Part shown: positions 16,989 through 24,499 of the stretch, piece after piece
Layout of the letters: each line of letters begins with the position of its first letter
How positions within the stretch are numbered: the stretch's first letter is position 1
Origin: Nitrospirota bacterium
Lineage (GTDB): Bacteria; Nitrospirota; Thermodesulfovibrionia; Thermodesulfovibrionales; JdFR-88
DNA length: 36,326 bases
Direction: 5' to 3'
Assembly: GCA_021825295.1 (NCBI GenBank)
Contig: JAKAHV010000033.1
Coordinates: forward strand, 1-36,326
Position numbers and translations under genes: made by a program
The notes under the pieces: model-generated
What the model saw: only the letters and a program-made list of their open reading frames with translations
What the model was told of the DNA's origin: nothing
Databases searched by the model: none

Positions 16989-18187
16989 TGATCGTCTCCC
17001 ATCTGGTTACAGAAATTCTTAATCTGAAGGCTCACGCCCTCGCTTATAACTAGGGTCACGTTCTTCGTTGCGCCAACCTCTACAACGGGCATGCTCTGCT
17101 TGGCCAATGACAGATAGAATTTTTGAAGCTCTGAGGCGCCCTGGGCGATGCCGCTGCCGGCGCCAGCCTCAAGTATCTTTGACGGCTGTATGCTTTGGGT
17201 AGTCCCAAGCGCGCTAATGCTAGTGGTCATGGTCGCCGCCTGGGTTGCCTGTCCCAGACCTCCGAAAAACCCCGCAATCATGCTCCTGGCGAGCGCGGAG
17301 CCCATCTTGGAAACGACCCTGCCACGGAGCCCTATCTTTCCGTCCTCATCAACTACAAACCCCTTCACTTTCTGGTCTATGACGGCGCTGCCGTTTTTAG
17401 CGATGCAGGAAAGGGTCACAAGCCTCAGATGCGCCCTTTCATCGGCCAGGCTTCCGTATCCCTCGGCAATCACGAAGCAGCCCCTGAGGTTCGCCTTAAT
17501 CCTGTTTGGAAGAACCGCCAGGTCCTTAACCCTGAGTAACACCGGCACCGGCTCGCCTTTCGCCCCTTCAGCGGTCGGCGCATCCAGGCCGGAAAGAAGG
17601 GTCGCCTCCATAAAAGAAGGTGGAAGATAGACACTGGGCTTTTTTTTAGCGTCTACGGGTTTTTCCTCCGACAGCTCCTTTTCCGGAGGACCGGAGACCA
17701 CCTCTATGCCGCCAATTACCTGCGGAGCCGGTTTTATATTTTTAAGCTCCTTCTCTGGCGACGGAGGATAGCCCGGAGGATAGTTGGAAGAACCCGGCGT
17801 CTCCGGCAGAGGCGGAAAATATTTTGGTATTGGCGGCTGGATATGGGCAGGTTTCTTGCCCACAGCGCCGAAACTATTCACGCCATTGGCTATCCCCGCC
17901 TGTTCCTTTTGCTCCTTGAGCTTTTTCAGGTCGTCGACTTCATTTTTTAGGTCCGCAATCTGCTTCTGGTCTTCGAAATACTCGCTCTTTTTGAGAATCC
18001 CGCTGTCAAGCGATAGAGTCTTGTTAGCGCTGCTGCCGGACGCCGCGGTCTCCGTTTTGCCGCCCCTTGTGCTCATGTAACCAAGGAACCCAACGACCAG
18101 AACGCCAAGGAGGATGGAAAGCATTACGGCCTTCTTCTTCCTTGCCGGAGAGAGCTGCGCCCATCTTTGCTTCAAGCTGGCTTTCAA
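16976..18187 (-). CDS. traB: TraB, core-complex scaffold (VirB10 type)
   Basis: A 403-residue inner-membrane protein read from TTG 18187-18185 with AGGGAGGAAAC upstream. It has a short cytoplasmic tail, a membrane segment (about 20-38), a coiled coil (about 65-95), a proline-rich linker (about 112-185) and a VirB10-like C-terminal beta domain (about 195-400) beginning near A-T-L-L-S-G-L-D-A-P. TraB spans the periplasm and joins the inner-membrane ATPases to the TraK/TraV ring. The start is 2 nt after the traK stop. Confidence 0.93.
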   Translation of the reverse strand: MKASLKQRWAQLSPARKKKAVMLSILLGVLVVGFLGYMSTRGGKTETAASGSSANKTLSLDSGILKKSEYFEDQKQIADLKNEVDDLKKLKEQKEQAGIANGVNSFGAVGKKPAHIQPPIPKYFPPLPETPGSSNYPPGYPPSPEKELKNIKPAPQVIGGIEVVSGPPEKELSEEKPVDAKKKPSVYLPPSFMEATLLSGLDAPTAEGAKGEPVPVLLRVKDLAVLPNRIKANLRGCFVIAEGYGSLADERAHLRLVTLSCIAKNGSAVIDQKVKGFVVDEDGKIGLRGRVVSKMGSALARSMIAGFFGGLGQATQAATMTTSISALGTTQSIQPSKILEAGAGSGIAQGASELQKFYLSLAKQSMPVVEVGATKNVTLVISEGVSLQIKNFCNQMGDDQCKN

Positions 18188-18188
18188 T

Positions 18189-18986
18189 TCAGTTTCCTCC
18201 CTCGTCCGTCACCCGCTCGACTATGATGATCCTCGCGGTTTCGCCCTTCGCGAGTTTGAGCTTGTCTATGGCGATGGCGACGGGATTGGACGTGAGCTCG
18301 TTCTTCAGGAAATCCTTTTCGGCAAGCTCCATGTTTTCCGTCGCCTGGGAGGTAAACTCTTTTACCAAAAGCCCCTCACCCTCTACCCTTACCGTCCGCA
18401 CCAGGGTAAGCTTGAGTCCCTTGTAGACGTTAAACGACCTGTCTTCGCTTTTAACGGTGAAGGAATCAGGGATGTCATCCGTATACACGCTTTTGATAAC
18501 GGCGAGTATTTTCTTCTCGAAGGGCATTCCGTCAAATAGCGATGAATTCTTTTTTGCCTTATCATCTCCTCCCGAAAGCATGACTGTCCTCGAAGGAATT
18601 CTCTTTGGCAGCGCGATCAGGTTGAATGTCTTCTGGCCGCAAATGACGTAAAGCTCCGTGGGAGTGGTTGAATAGACGTCCTTGTCACCTTCTTTCGTGA
18701 CCAGAAATTTGACGAAGGCCTCTCTGCCTTCAATCTTTACGGTCAGGCCCTTCTCCTTGGAATAGATGACGTCTTTTATCTCCGTTGGGCAGACGAGCCT
18801 GTTTATGTCGGAGCTGCTTAGCTCCACCGGAGCTGCGACCTCCGGGGCGATAACGGCCGGAGTATTGCTTAAAAACGCAGAAGGCACCAGGTTATTCGCC
18901 CCTGTAGGCTGGCTCGCGGCGAAGCTCAGGTCGGCCGGAAGAAATACGAAAAGCAAAAGCAAAAAAGCCAGAATTTTTAAGCGCAC
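18189..18986 (-). CDS. traK: TraK, secretin-like core-complex protein
   Basis: A 265-residue exported protein starting at GTG 18986, immediately after the traE stop, with GGGAGGAAAGAA upstream. The signal peptide ends near F-A-A-S. The core (about 50-200) is beta-rich, with I-N-R-L-V-C-P-T-E-I and Y-V-I-C-G, characteristic of TraK (VirB9 analogue, secretin-like). It forms the outer-membrane ring with TraV and TraB. Confidence 0.9.
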   Translation of the reverse strand: MRLKILAFLLLLFVFLPADLSFAASQPTGANNLVPSAFLSNTPAVIAPEVAAPVELSSSDINRLVCPTEIKDVIYSKEKGLTVKIEGREAFVKFLVTKEGDKDVYSTTPTELYVICGQKTFNLIALPKRIPSRTVMLSGGDDKAKKNSSLFDGMPFEKKILAVIKSVYTDDIPDSFTVKSEDRSFNVYKGLKLTLVRTVRVEGEGLLVKEFTSQATENMELAEKDFLKNELTSNPVAIAIDKLKLAKGETARIIIVERVTDEGGN

Positions 18987-19556
18987 TTAATTCTTTCCTC
19001 CCTTCTCGCTGAAACCGGTAAGCATGAACCCGCCGTCTGAAATCCTGTATGTCATCTCATATGTGGCCTGTTCCCCGCCGCCAATCGGGTTTCCGTCCTG
19101 GGCGAACTGGCGCTTGAGACCAGTGGCCTCGATGACGCCGTTTTTCCTGTCCACTTTGATGCTCTCGATGTAAAACGAGCTTGTTATATTCGTGGTCTCC
19201 ACGGTATCCGCAAGGCTGTAGAGCGTCTTCCTGGCCTCCGGGAAGGCCTCGGGGCAGTAGAGATTGAGAAGCTCGCCAAACTGCTCCCTGGCAGTGGCAG
19301 GAGTGTAGTTGAGCGCAAGTCCCGCCGCGTACCTCGTCATGAGTTTCAGGTAATCGTCAGATGCCTGCCCGTCCGTAATCTCCACCCTACTGTTGAGACC
19401 GGCAGGCACCAGGATGGTCCTTTCGTGTTTCGCCATGGTGTAGACGAAAAAGGAGTTGGCGAGCACGGCCATGCCGATTACGGCCACAACGAATTTCAAA
19501 AACCTGTTTGCCGCCTCGATATTCGAGGATTTCTGCGTGAAAATGTCGAATTTCAT
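18987..19556 (-). CDS. traE: TraE, VirB5/VirB8-like pilus assembly protein
   Basis: A 189-residue inner-membrane protein, the same size as F TraE. An N-terminal membrane segment (about 20-40) is followed by a periplasmic VirB8-like domain with Y-L-K-L-M-T-R-Y-A-A-G-L-A-L-N-Y-T-P near residue 75 and G-L-K-R-Q near 140. Required for pilus assembly. Lies between traL (10-nt gap) and traK (adjacent), in canonical F order. Confidence 0.92.
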   Translation of the reverse strand: MKFDIFTQKSSNIEAANRFLKFVVAVIGMAVLANSFFVYTMAKHERTILVPAGLNSRVEITDGQASDDYLKLMTRYAAGLALNYTPATAREQFGELLNLYCPEAFPEARKTLYSLADTVETTNITSSFYIESIKVDRKNGVIEATGLKRQFAQDGNPIGGGEQATYEMTYRISDGGFMLTGFSEKGGKN

Positions 19557-19566
19557 TTTTACCCCC

Positions 19567-19833
19567 CTATTCCAGGAACCTGCCTTCGAAGAAGGACGGA
19601 TAGCCCGAGAGATTCGTAAGCCCGGCGAAATAGAGCATATGCTTGAAGAACCCGCGCGGATATTTCCTCTTCAGGACCGAGTACCCATACGGGGCCGCAA
19701 AGACGAGCGCCCAGAAGACATACCCGAACATGAGCGCAAGGACGAAAAAGAGGCACATCACGCCAAGCTCGTCCGGCTCGAACCAGAGTATCTGAAAAGG
19801 CGCCGACAGATAGCGCGGAAATTTTTTCTCCAA
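19567..19833 (-). CDS. traL: TraL, pilus assembly membrane protein
   Basis: An 88-residue membrane protein read from TTG 19833-19831, preceded by AAGGAG at 8 nt. It has a hydrophobic stretch at about residues 25-48. Marks of TraL are F-P-R-Y-L-S-A-P near the start and R-x-Y-P-R-G-F-F-K-H-M-L-Y with a G near the C-terminus. TraL is a VirB3-like inner-membrane component. It follows a putative attenuator after traA. Confidence 0.92.
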   Translation of the reverse strand: MEKKFPRYLSAPFQILWFEPDELGVMCLFFVLALMFGYVFWALVFAAPYGYSVLKRKYPRGFFKHMLYFAGLTNLSGYPSFFEGRFLE

Positions 19834-19854
19834 GACAGTATCTCCTTGCCCGGC

Positions 19855-19886
19855 AAAAAAATGGGGAAGGCCGAAAAACCCTCCCC
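19855..19886 (-). terminator. Probable attenuator between traA and traL
   Basis: On the minus strand a G+C-rich stem GGGGAGGG/CCTTCCCC (with a one-base bulge) and a loop of about 9 nt is followed by A and seven Ts (19855-19861). This is a standard intrinsic terminator shape placed just after the pilin gene. Partial termination here would give much more pilin mRNA than mRNA for the assembly genes. Confidence 0.6.
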
Positions 19887-19908
19887 TTAGCCGGGGGGTT
19901 AATGATTT

Positions 19909-20229
19909 CTACCTGATCAGCCCAAGGCTGGTCGTTATGGTGTCCGCCTTCAGGAGAACGGCCCCGCCGAGTATTGCGGGGATGGCCATCATCATCCGGG
20001 CCCTGATCGCCTCGACGCCGCCCAGGACTATCGCCGCCACTCCCGCAACGAACCCGATAGGGCCTTTCAGGATGTCGTTTACCCCCACGTCATAGACGTC
20101 GTAAGCGAAGGAACCCGGCACCGGAGCAGTTATCGCCAAAGCGGCATGCGGGGTCGCCAGCACCGCGGCCACAGCCATGAAAAAGAACATAAGCCTTAAC
20201 GGTTTTTCCAACTTCAAATCCTTTCCCAT
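19909..20229 (-). CDS. traA: TraA-type pilin precursor
   Basis: A 106-residue prepilin. A long leader (~residues 1-32) ends at A-A-L-A and is followed by a ~74-residue mature pilin with two hydrophobic helices (about 57-72 and 80-97) joined by a short basic loop R-A-R-M, the two-helix hairpin layout of F-type pilins. The ATG at 20229 follows GGAGG at 10 nt. Its position between dsbC-like and traL is canonical. The leader could be removed by host signal peptidase or the S26 enzyme of this operon. Pilins diverge fast, so the call rests on size, topology and context. Confidence 0.82.
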   Translation of the reverse strand: MGKDLKLEKPLRLMFFFMAVAAVLATPHAALAITAPVPGSFAYDVYDVGVNDILKGPIGFVAGVAAIVLGGVEAIRARMMMAIPAILGGAVLLKADTITTSLGLIR

Positions 20230-20250
20230 CTTTCTAAAACCTCCTTTTTT

Positions 20251-20961
20251 TCACTCCCCAAGGAGCTTATCTATCAGGGGCAAGTTAGCCCCGTTTACGA
20301 ATTTGCCGTTTATGAAAAAAGCCGGCGTCCCGTTGATTCCGGCCTTCTTGCCCGCCTCAATATCCTCATTGAGGATGTCCTCCTTGTCGCAGCCGGCGGG
20401 AATCTGCAGCTTTTTGCTATCAAGTTCTCCCCTCATCACCTGGTCATAAGTCATCCCCGGGTCGGCCGAGCAGAGGATGTACTTGGAAATCTCCATAGCC
20501 TGGGGGTGGATCTGTGCAAGGGGGAAGAGAAAGACGTATTGGGTTATGTCTTTTCTCTTGGCAAGGTGTTCGTATGCTTTCCGGCAGAACGGGCATTCGG
20601 GGTCCGCGAACTCGACGACTGTCTTCTTGCCATTTCCTATCCGGATCGCCTTGTCGAGCGGCAGGTCCTTCGCCCTGGCCGCCATTAGTTCCAATTTCCT
20701 TTTAGCTGTGATATCGATGCCGTCCTTGGACCATATCTCGCCGAAAAAGAGGTAGCCCTGCGGGGAGAAGTAGAATACCTGGCCTCCAGAGATGATCTCA
20801 TATATGCCCTTTACAGGCGTCTCGCGAAAGCTGTCGAACTTGAACTGCGGAAAGGTCTTTTTAAGATCCTGCTCAGGCGTCTGGGCATCCGCCCCGTAGA
20901 CCACAGACATTGATGCGAAAAGCAGAAGAAAACACACCGTAAAGACTAAAAACTTTCTCAC
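20251..20961 (-). CDS. dsbC: DsbC-like thiol-disulfide isomerase
   Basis: A 236-residue periplasmic protein: signal peptide (1-23), N-terminal dimerisation domain (about 30-90) and a thioredoxin domain with active site C123-P-F-C126 and cis-proline P213 in G-T-P-A-F-F. A second cysteine pair (C164, C191) resembles the structural disulfide of DsbC. It starts at GTG 20961, with GGAGG at 4 nt, overlapping the ompA-like stop (GTGA). It likely shuffles disulfides in the Cys-rich TraN, TraU and TraH. Here both active-site positions are ordinary Cys, in contrast to Sec-TraF. Confidence 0.92.
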   Translation of the reverse strand: MRKFLVFTVCFLLLFASMSVVYGADAQTPEQDLKKTFPQFKFDSFRETPVKGIYEIISGGQVFYFSPQGYLFFGEIWSKDGIDITAKRKLELMAARAKDLPLDKAIRIGNGKKTVVEFADPECPFCRKAYEHLAKRKDITQYVFLFPLAQIHPQAMEISKYILCSADPGMTYDQVMRGELDSKKLQIPAGCDKEDILNEDIEAGKKAGINGTPAFFINGKFVNGANLPLIDKLLGE

Positions 20962-21611
20962 CGTACCTCCTTGATTTCAACCCTGCGGTTAAGTTTTTTT
21001 ATGTTAGAGAAAAGGCAACACTCCCCTTTGCCGGTGATGGTGGCCGGGATAACGCCGATCCGCCGAAGGAACCTGGCCACGGTCTCCGCTCTGTCCAGTG
21101 AAAGCCTCATGTTGTAGGCTGGGGTCCCGATATCGTCCGTATAGCCGGTAACGCTTACCGGACCCTTGAAAAGGGATGTGGACACCTTGAGCTTTGCCTT
21201 CTCTCCGGGCCGGAGAGCATAGCTGTCAAAGGCGAAATGGACGACCACGGGCTTGGGCGCTTCGCGAGACTCCCCCTCCTCGCCGCAGACGGGCAGCTTC
21301 AAGGGGGACTTGGCACTTGCCGGCCCGGCCTGCACAGGCCCCACGGGAGCCGGCTGGGCCGGCGCGGGGGATGTTTTTGCCGGCAGTGGGCCGCTTACCC
21401 TTATGACAATCTGCGGGGGGATGGGCCTCGGGGCCAGCGCCAGGACCGGGGCCTTCCTGGGAAGGCAGCCGTCGCAGATCACGAAGGCCGGCTCAACCGG
21501 GCTCGCCGCGAACTCGAAGGGATAGGCGTAAGGCATCTGCCTGATCTCCGAGGCAAATGCAATCGCCGGAACGAGCACGGTTATGAAAAAAGCCAGGACA
21601 AATTTCCTCAT
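20958..21611 (-). CDS. OmpA-family peptidoglycan-binding protein
   Basis: First gene of the tra operon, 217 residues. It has a signal peptide (1-20), a proline/alanine-rich linker (about 50-100), and a C-terminal OmpA domain (about 115-215) with V-H-F-A-F-D-S-Y-A-L, V-T-G-Y-T-D-D-I-G, Y-N-M-R-L-S-L-D-R-A and N-R-R-V-E-I. Such domains bind peptidoglycan and could anchor the transfer machine. The ATG (21611-21609) has no ribosome-binding site, and the shared 27-nt motif ends on its first base, suggesting a leaderless or nearly leaderless message. Not part of classical F operons, so its role here is open. Confidence 0.88.
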   Translation of the reverse strand: MRKFVLAFFITVLVPAIAFASEIRQMPYAYPFEFAASPVEPAFVICDGCLPRKAPVLALAPRPIPPQIVIRVSGPLPAKTSPAPAQPAPVGPVQAGPASAKSPLKLPVCGEEGESREAPKPVVVHFAFDSYALRPGEKAKLKVSTSLFKGPVSVTGYTDDIGTPAYNMRLSLDRAETVARFLRRIGVIPATITGKGECCLFSNIKKLNRRVEIKEVR

Positions 21612-21637
21612 CTATAGTGATATACGCCGTGGGCAAC
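21611..21637 (-). promoter_or_regulatory. Shared 27-nt regulatory motif, copy A (head of tra operon)
   Basis: Minus-strand pattern GTTGCCC, N2, GGCG, N4, T, N2, CT, N2, AGA, identical in spacing to copies at 7445-7471 and 35497-35523. Copies A and B also share GGACGTT about 6 nt upstream of GTTGCCC. A TATATC box (21618-21623) inside it could be a -10; the -35 is weak, which would suit an activated promoter. The last A is the first base of the first tra start codon. Confidence 0.6.
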
Positions 21638-21650
21638 TTTTGAACGTCCT

Positions 21651-21831
21651 GGAAGGGCTATGGTGAGGGTCAACTACAATAATTGGTAGTTTAGTGATGA
21701 TGGCCGGCAGGCGCCGACTTAGGCCTCGGGCCAGCAACTTGCGGTTGAAAAGGCGTGATTTGCTGCCTTAGTCGCCGATTGAAGGTAACCCCTTCTAACA
21801 GATACTTTCGAGAAGCTGAAACTATATCAAG
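21651..21831 (-). other. Non-coding leader between tra promoter and intron
   Basis: No gene seen. It contains an imperfect palindrome around 21673-21690 (CTAC...GTAG arms) and an inverted repeat with 10-nt arms, CGACTTAGGC (21715-21724) and GCCTTAGTCG (21765-21774), with one central mismatch. These could be regulator-binding sites or, less likely, part of a transfer origin; no known nick sequence is recognisable. Confidence 0.3.
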
Positions 21832-21872
21832 AGTCGAGTGGCGCGGGGGAGTCTCACCCCCGCGCTCTCACA

Positions 21873-21906
21873 GAACCGGACGTGACAGTCTCCCGTCATC
21901 CGGCTC
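21873..21906 (-). ncRNA. Group II intron domain V
   Basis: A 34-nt hairpin starting GAGCCGGATGA and ending ACGTCCGGTTC, the exact length and form of catalytic domain V, with the AGC triad at its second to fourth bases. It lies 13 nt after the maturase stop and is followed by the domain VI stem (GCGCGGGGG with CCCCCGCGC) carrying unpaired A residues for branching. Confidence 0.92.
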
Positions 21907-21918
21907 GTATTGTCCAGC

Positions 21919-23157
21919 CTACGGTCTGGACCCCATTTCCCAGTGCGCGAACAACTCCGGTCTCTGCAGAGCAATTTCCTTCAACCAGTGTGCCGCCCTA
22001 GTTTTATGGAATTTGAACCGACGATATTTCCTCATTGCCCACCTAATCAGAATATTATTGAATATTCTGAAAACCCGGTGGAGTGCTGATTTTCGATACT
22101 GTCCGTAGTAGTTTATCCATCCGCGAAGGATTGGATTACAGAAACGGGCTATTTCACCAAGGCTCATTCCATTGCACCTGTTAATGTGCCAGGTCCTCAT
22201 GACTCTGCAAATCTCTTTGGATGATTTATCGCTCACGGCAGGGCTGAAGCTTACAAAATATCTACCATCTCGACTCTTCGCTTCCCTCGGCCGAAACGTA
22301 TACCCGAGGAAGTCGAATTTTTCGTTCTGGTGATTTCCCTTCCGCCTGCCATCAGTGCAGTGGATTATCCTCGTCTTTTGAGGATGAAGCTCCAATCCGC
22401 ACTGGGATAATCTCTCCTCGATTTTTGTCTTGAGCCACTCGGCCTGCTCATGACTTACGCAGTGCGCAATGATATCGTCCGCGTATCGCTCGAAAGGAAT
22501 CCTTGGACAAGTCCGCCTCATCCATTCGTCGAACGCGTAGTGGAGGAAAAGATTAGCCAGCAAGGGGCTAATTACGCCCCCTTGGGGCGTACCCTTGTCT
22601 CGAATTACAAGGTTCCCGTCTTCCAGTTGAGCGGGAGCTTTTAGCCACCGCTCAATGTAAAGCAGAATCCACTTGCAGTCGGTATGCTTTCGCACTGCAC
22701 GCATAACCAGCTCGTGGTTCAGATTATCAAAGAACCCTTTGATGTCCAAATCCACGACCCAGTCATATTGCCAGCATCTCTGGCGCGCTACCCCTATTGC
22801 CTCCACTGCCGACTTTCCCGGTCTGTATCCATAAGAGTCCTGATGAAAATGCGGCTCCACCTTGGGCTCCAGATACAGTTTTACCACCATTTGCGCAATC
22901 CGGTCGGCCACCGTCGGTATTCCCAAAGGCCTTTTGCCTCCATTATCCTTCGGTATCTCGACTGTGCGCACTGGCGGCGGGAAATAACACCCCGAAGACA
23001 TCCGATTCCAGAGCTTGTACAGATTGTCCTTAAGGGCACCCTCAAACTCGGCAATCGATTGCCCGTCTACTCCGGCGGCACCTCCGTTGGCCTTAACTTT
23101 CCGAAAGGCCTCCAGCACCGCATATTTGGAAATACTATACGGCTTCGCCTTACTCAA
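21919..23157 (-). CDS. ltrA: Group II intron reverse transcriptase/maturase
   Basis: A 412-residue intron-encoded protein starting at TTG 23157 with GGAGGAAC upstream. Reverse-transcriptase blocks are present: G-A-A-G-V-D-G (about 27-33), R-P-L-G-I-P-T, D-L-D-I-K-G-F-F-D, K-G-T-P-Q-G-G-V-I-S-P-L-L, the catalytic Y-A-D-D (225-228) and H-P-Q-K-T-R-I. A maturase (X) domain follows (about 290-400) with G-W-I-N-Y-Y-G. There is no C-terminal endonuclease domain, so the intron probably integrates through replication-fork or single-strand priming. Confidence 0.95.
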   Translation of the reverse strand: MSKAKPYSISKYAVLEAFRKVKANGGAAGVDGQSIAEFEGALKDNLYKLWNRMSSGCYFPPPVRTVEIPKDNGGKRPLGIPTVADRIAQMVVKLYLEPKVEPHFHQDSYGYRPGKSAVEAIGVARQRCWQYDWVVDLDIKGFFDNLNHELVMRAVRKHTDCKWILLYIERWLKAPAQLEDGNLVIRDKGTPQGGVISPLLANLFLHYAFDEWMRRTCPRIPFERYADDIIAHCVSHEQAEWLKTKIEERLSQCGLELHPQKTRIIHCTDGRRKGNHQNEKFDFLGYTFRPREAKSRDGRYFVSFSPAVSDKSSKEICRVMRTWHINRCNGMSLGEIARFCNPILRGWINYYGQYRKSALHRVFRIFNNILIRWAMRKYRRFKFHKTRAAHWLKEIALQRPELFAHWEMGSRP

Positions 23158-23858
23158 TAGTTCCTCCCATAAAATGGTTGACTATAAAATAAAGCTGGAC
23201 AATGTAGCCCCTTCGCTCCGGCCCAGTTACGGCCTTCATCGCTACTACTGGCTACTCCGTCGCTGTGCTCGCATTGGTACTCTCATCCTCGTGGTGTTTC
23301 CACTTGGATTTCTCCCTTAGCATCGAGCGACAGCTTCCCACGTTCCCCACAAGAGCCTGAATCAGAGTCATGCCACCTTTATGCCGGAGGCCGCCCAGGC
23401 AGTAGCACAGGTTTCCCCAGGGCTCGTCCTGGCGTTTTGTACGCCACCAGTTTCGGCCATCTTCCAATTCTTTCGACACCTCATCAGTGGTTCACTCGCG
23501 TTCATCTCTCTAATTCCCACCTGACACTTCTAAGAGTGCCTTTTCCTTAACGCTAACCACACCGGCTCTTTACCGATGCAGCTTAAGGCGGTTTGAAGTC
23601 TGCTCCTGTAAGCCGGCTCCGAGGGGCCTACCCTCATCTCTTGTGCAGCAGGGCTTCGAAAGAAGACCTTTGCTTCCTCCTTTCTCGCCTTCGTGGCGCA
23701 CGTACAAGTGGAATAAAACGCCCCTCGTGGATTTGGACGGGAGCTTAAGAAAAATATCCATCCTTTATTCAATCATCTGCAATCTGCCGAGTGAAAATGA
23801 CGCCATCGCACGTGGACTCATAAGGGACGCCTCTTTCTAAGCGCCCTTTTAAGCCGGC

Positions 23859-23886
23859 TTGTTAAAGTATGCAAATCGGTTATCAT
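23859..23886 (+). promoter_or_regulatory. Candidate promoter of the sigma-factor operon
   Basis: TTGTTA (23859-23864), a 16-nt spacer and TATCAT (23881-23886, five of six matches to TATAAT) form a sigma-70 promoter. The -10 ends only 5 nt before the ATG at 23892, so the transcript would begin at or near the start codon; no ribosome-binding site is seen there. The 157 nt between the intron edge (23702) and this point hold no recognisable gene. Confidence 0.4.
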
Positions 23887-23891
23887 TTAAA

Positions 23892-24464
23892 ATGGCTGAA
23901 AAAAGAGGGGACGACTCCGAGCTTGTCGGCAAATTCAAGCAAGGAGACATATCTGCCTTTGAAGAAATTGTCCTTAGATATCAGGACAGGATATATAATG
24001 TCTGCCGCGGCATATTGGCAGATCCGCATGATGCGGAAGACGCCGCCCAGGAGGTATTTTTAAAGGCCTTTCAATCCCTCGGAAAGTTCAAGCCTGATGC
24101 GGCCCTCTATACCTGGTTATACCGAATAGCCGTAAATACCTGTCTCGACTACAAGAAAAGCTCATTTGCGGGCTTTCTAAAACGACTGGTTGCTGATGAG
24201 GAACTGGTTAAAGAACTGCCATCCCAAAATCCCTCTCCGGAACAGGCTTATGAATCTAAACAGATTGAAAACCGGATAGCCAGAGCCCTTAAAAAGCTCC
24301 CGAAGAAATTGAGGGCAGCGATTGTCCTTAAGGAATTGGAAGGGCTTTCCTATGAAGAGATCGCCCTGATCCTGGATATATCAACGGGAACAGTCAAGTC
24401 CCGGATTTCCAGGGCAAGGGAAAGGCTGCAGGAATTGCTGAAAGATTTCAGGGAACAAATTTGA
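23892..24464 (+). CDS. ECF (RpoE-type) RNA polymerase sigma factor
   Basis: A 190-residue sigma factor from the ATG at 23892. Region 2 (about residues 20-85) carries F-E-E-I-V-L-R-Y-Q-D-R-I-Y and D-A-E-D-A-A-Q-E-V-F-L-K-A; region 4 (about 125-185) has L-P-K-K-L-R and the helix-turn-helix G-L-S-Y-E-E-I-A-L-I-L-D-I-S-T-G-T-V-K-S-R. It directs RNA polymerase to stress promoters. The next gene is its likely anti-sigma factor and the third a periplasmic sensor, so it probably reports envelope or metal stress. An upstream TTG at 23859 is an alternative start but overlaps the promoter. Confidence 0.93.
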   Translation: MAEKRGDDSELVGKFKQGDISAFEEIVLRYQDRIYNVCRGILADPHDAEDAAQEVFLKAFQSLGKFKPDAALYTWLYRIAVNTCLDYKKSSFAGFLKRLVADEELVKELPSQNPSPEQAYESKQIENRIARALKKLPKKLRAAIVLKELEGLSYEEIALILDISTGTVKSRISRARERLQELLKDFREQI

Positions 24465-24499
24465 ATTCAAATCGTTTAAATAAGTAAGGAGATCAGATT

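Larger units (their letters stand above)
21832..23701 (-). mobile_element. Group II intron, about 1870 nt
   Basis: On the minus strand it opens with the group II 5' signature GTGCG (at 23701) and a structured ~540-nt RNA region, then encodes a reverse transcriptase/maturase, and ends with domain V (21873-21906), a domain VI hairpin (21841-21865) and ACTCGAC at about 21833. The 3' edge is accurate to a few nt. It sits in non-coding DNA between the tra promoter and the divergent cargo operon, in the tra orientation. All parts look intact, so it may still splice and move. Confidence 0.88.

Noticed and set aside
21615-21660. Sigma-54 promoter reading of the shared motif
   Set aside because: The GG and GC elements are spaced 13 nt apart, not the required 10, so the -24/-12 pattern does not fit.
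23252-23772. Short minus-strand frames upstream of the intron maturase
   Set aside because: They fall in the structured RNA domains of the group II intron (or run into it from the 5' exon), which are not expected to be coding.
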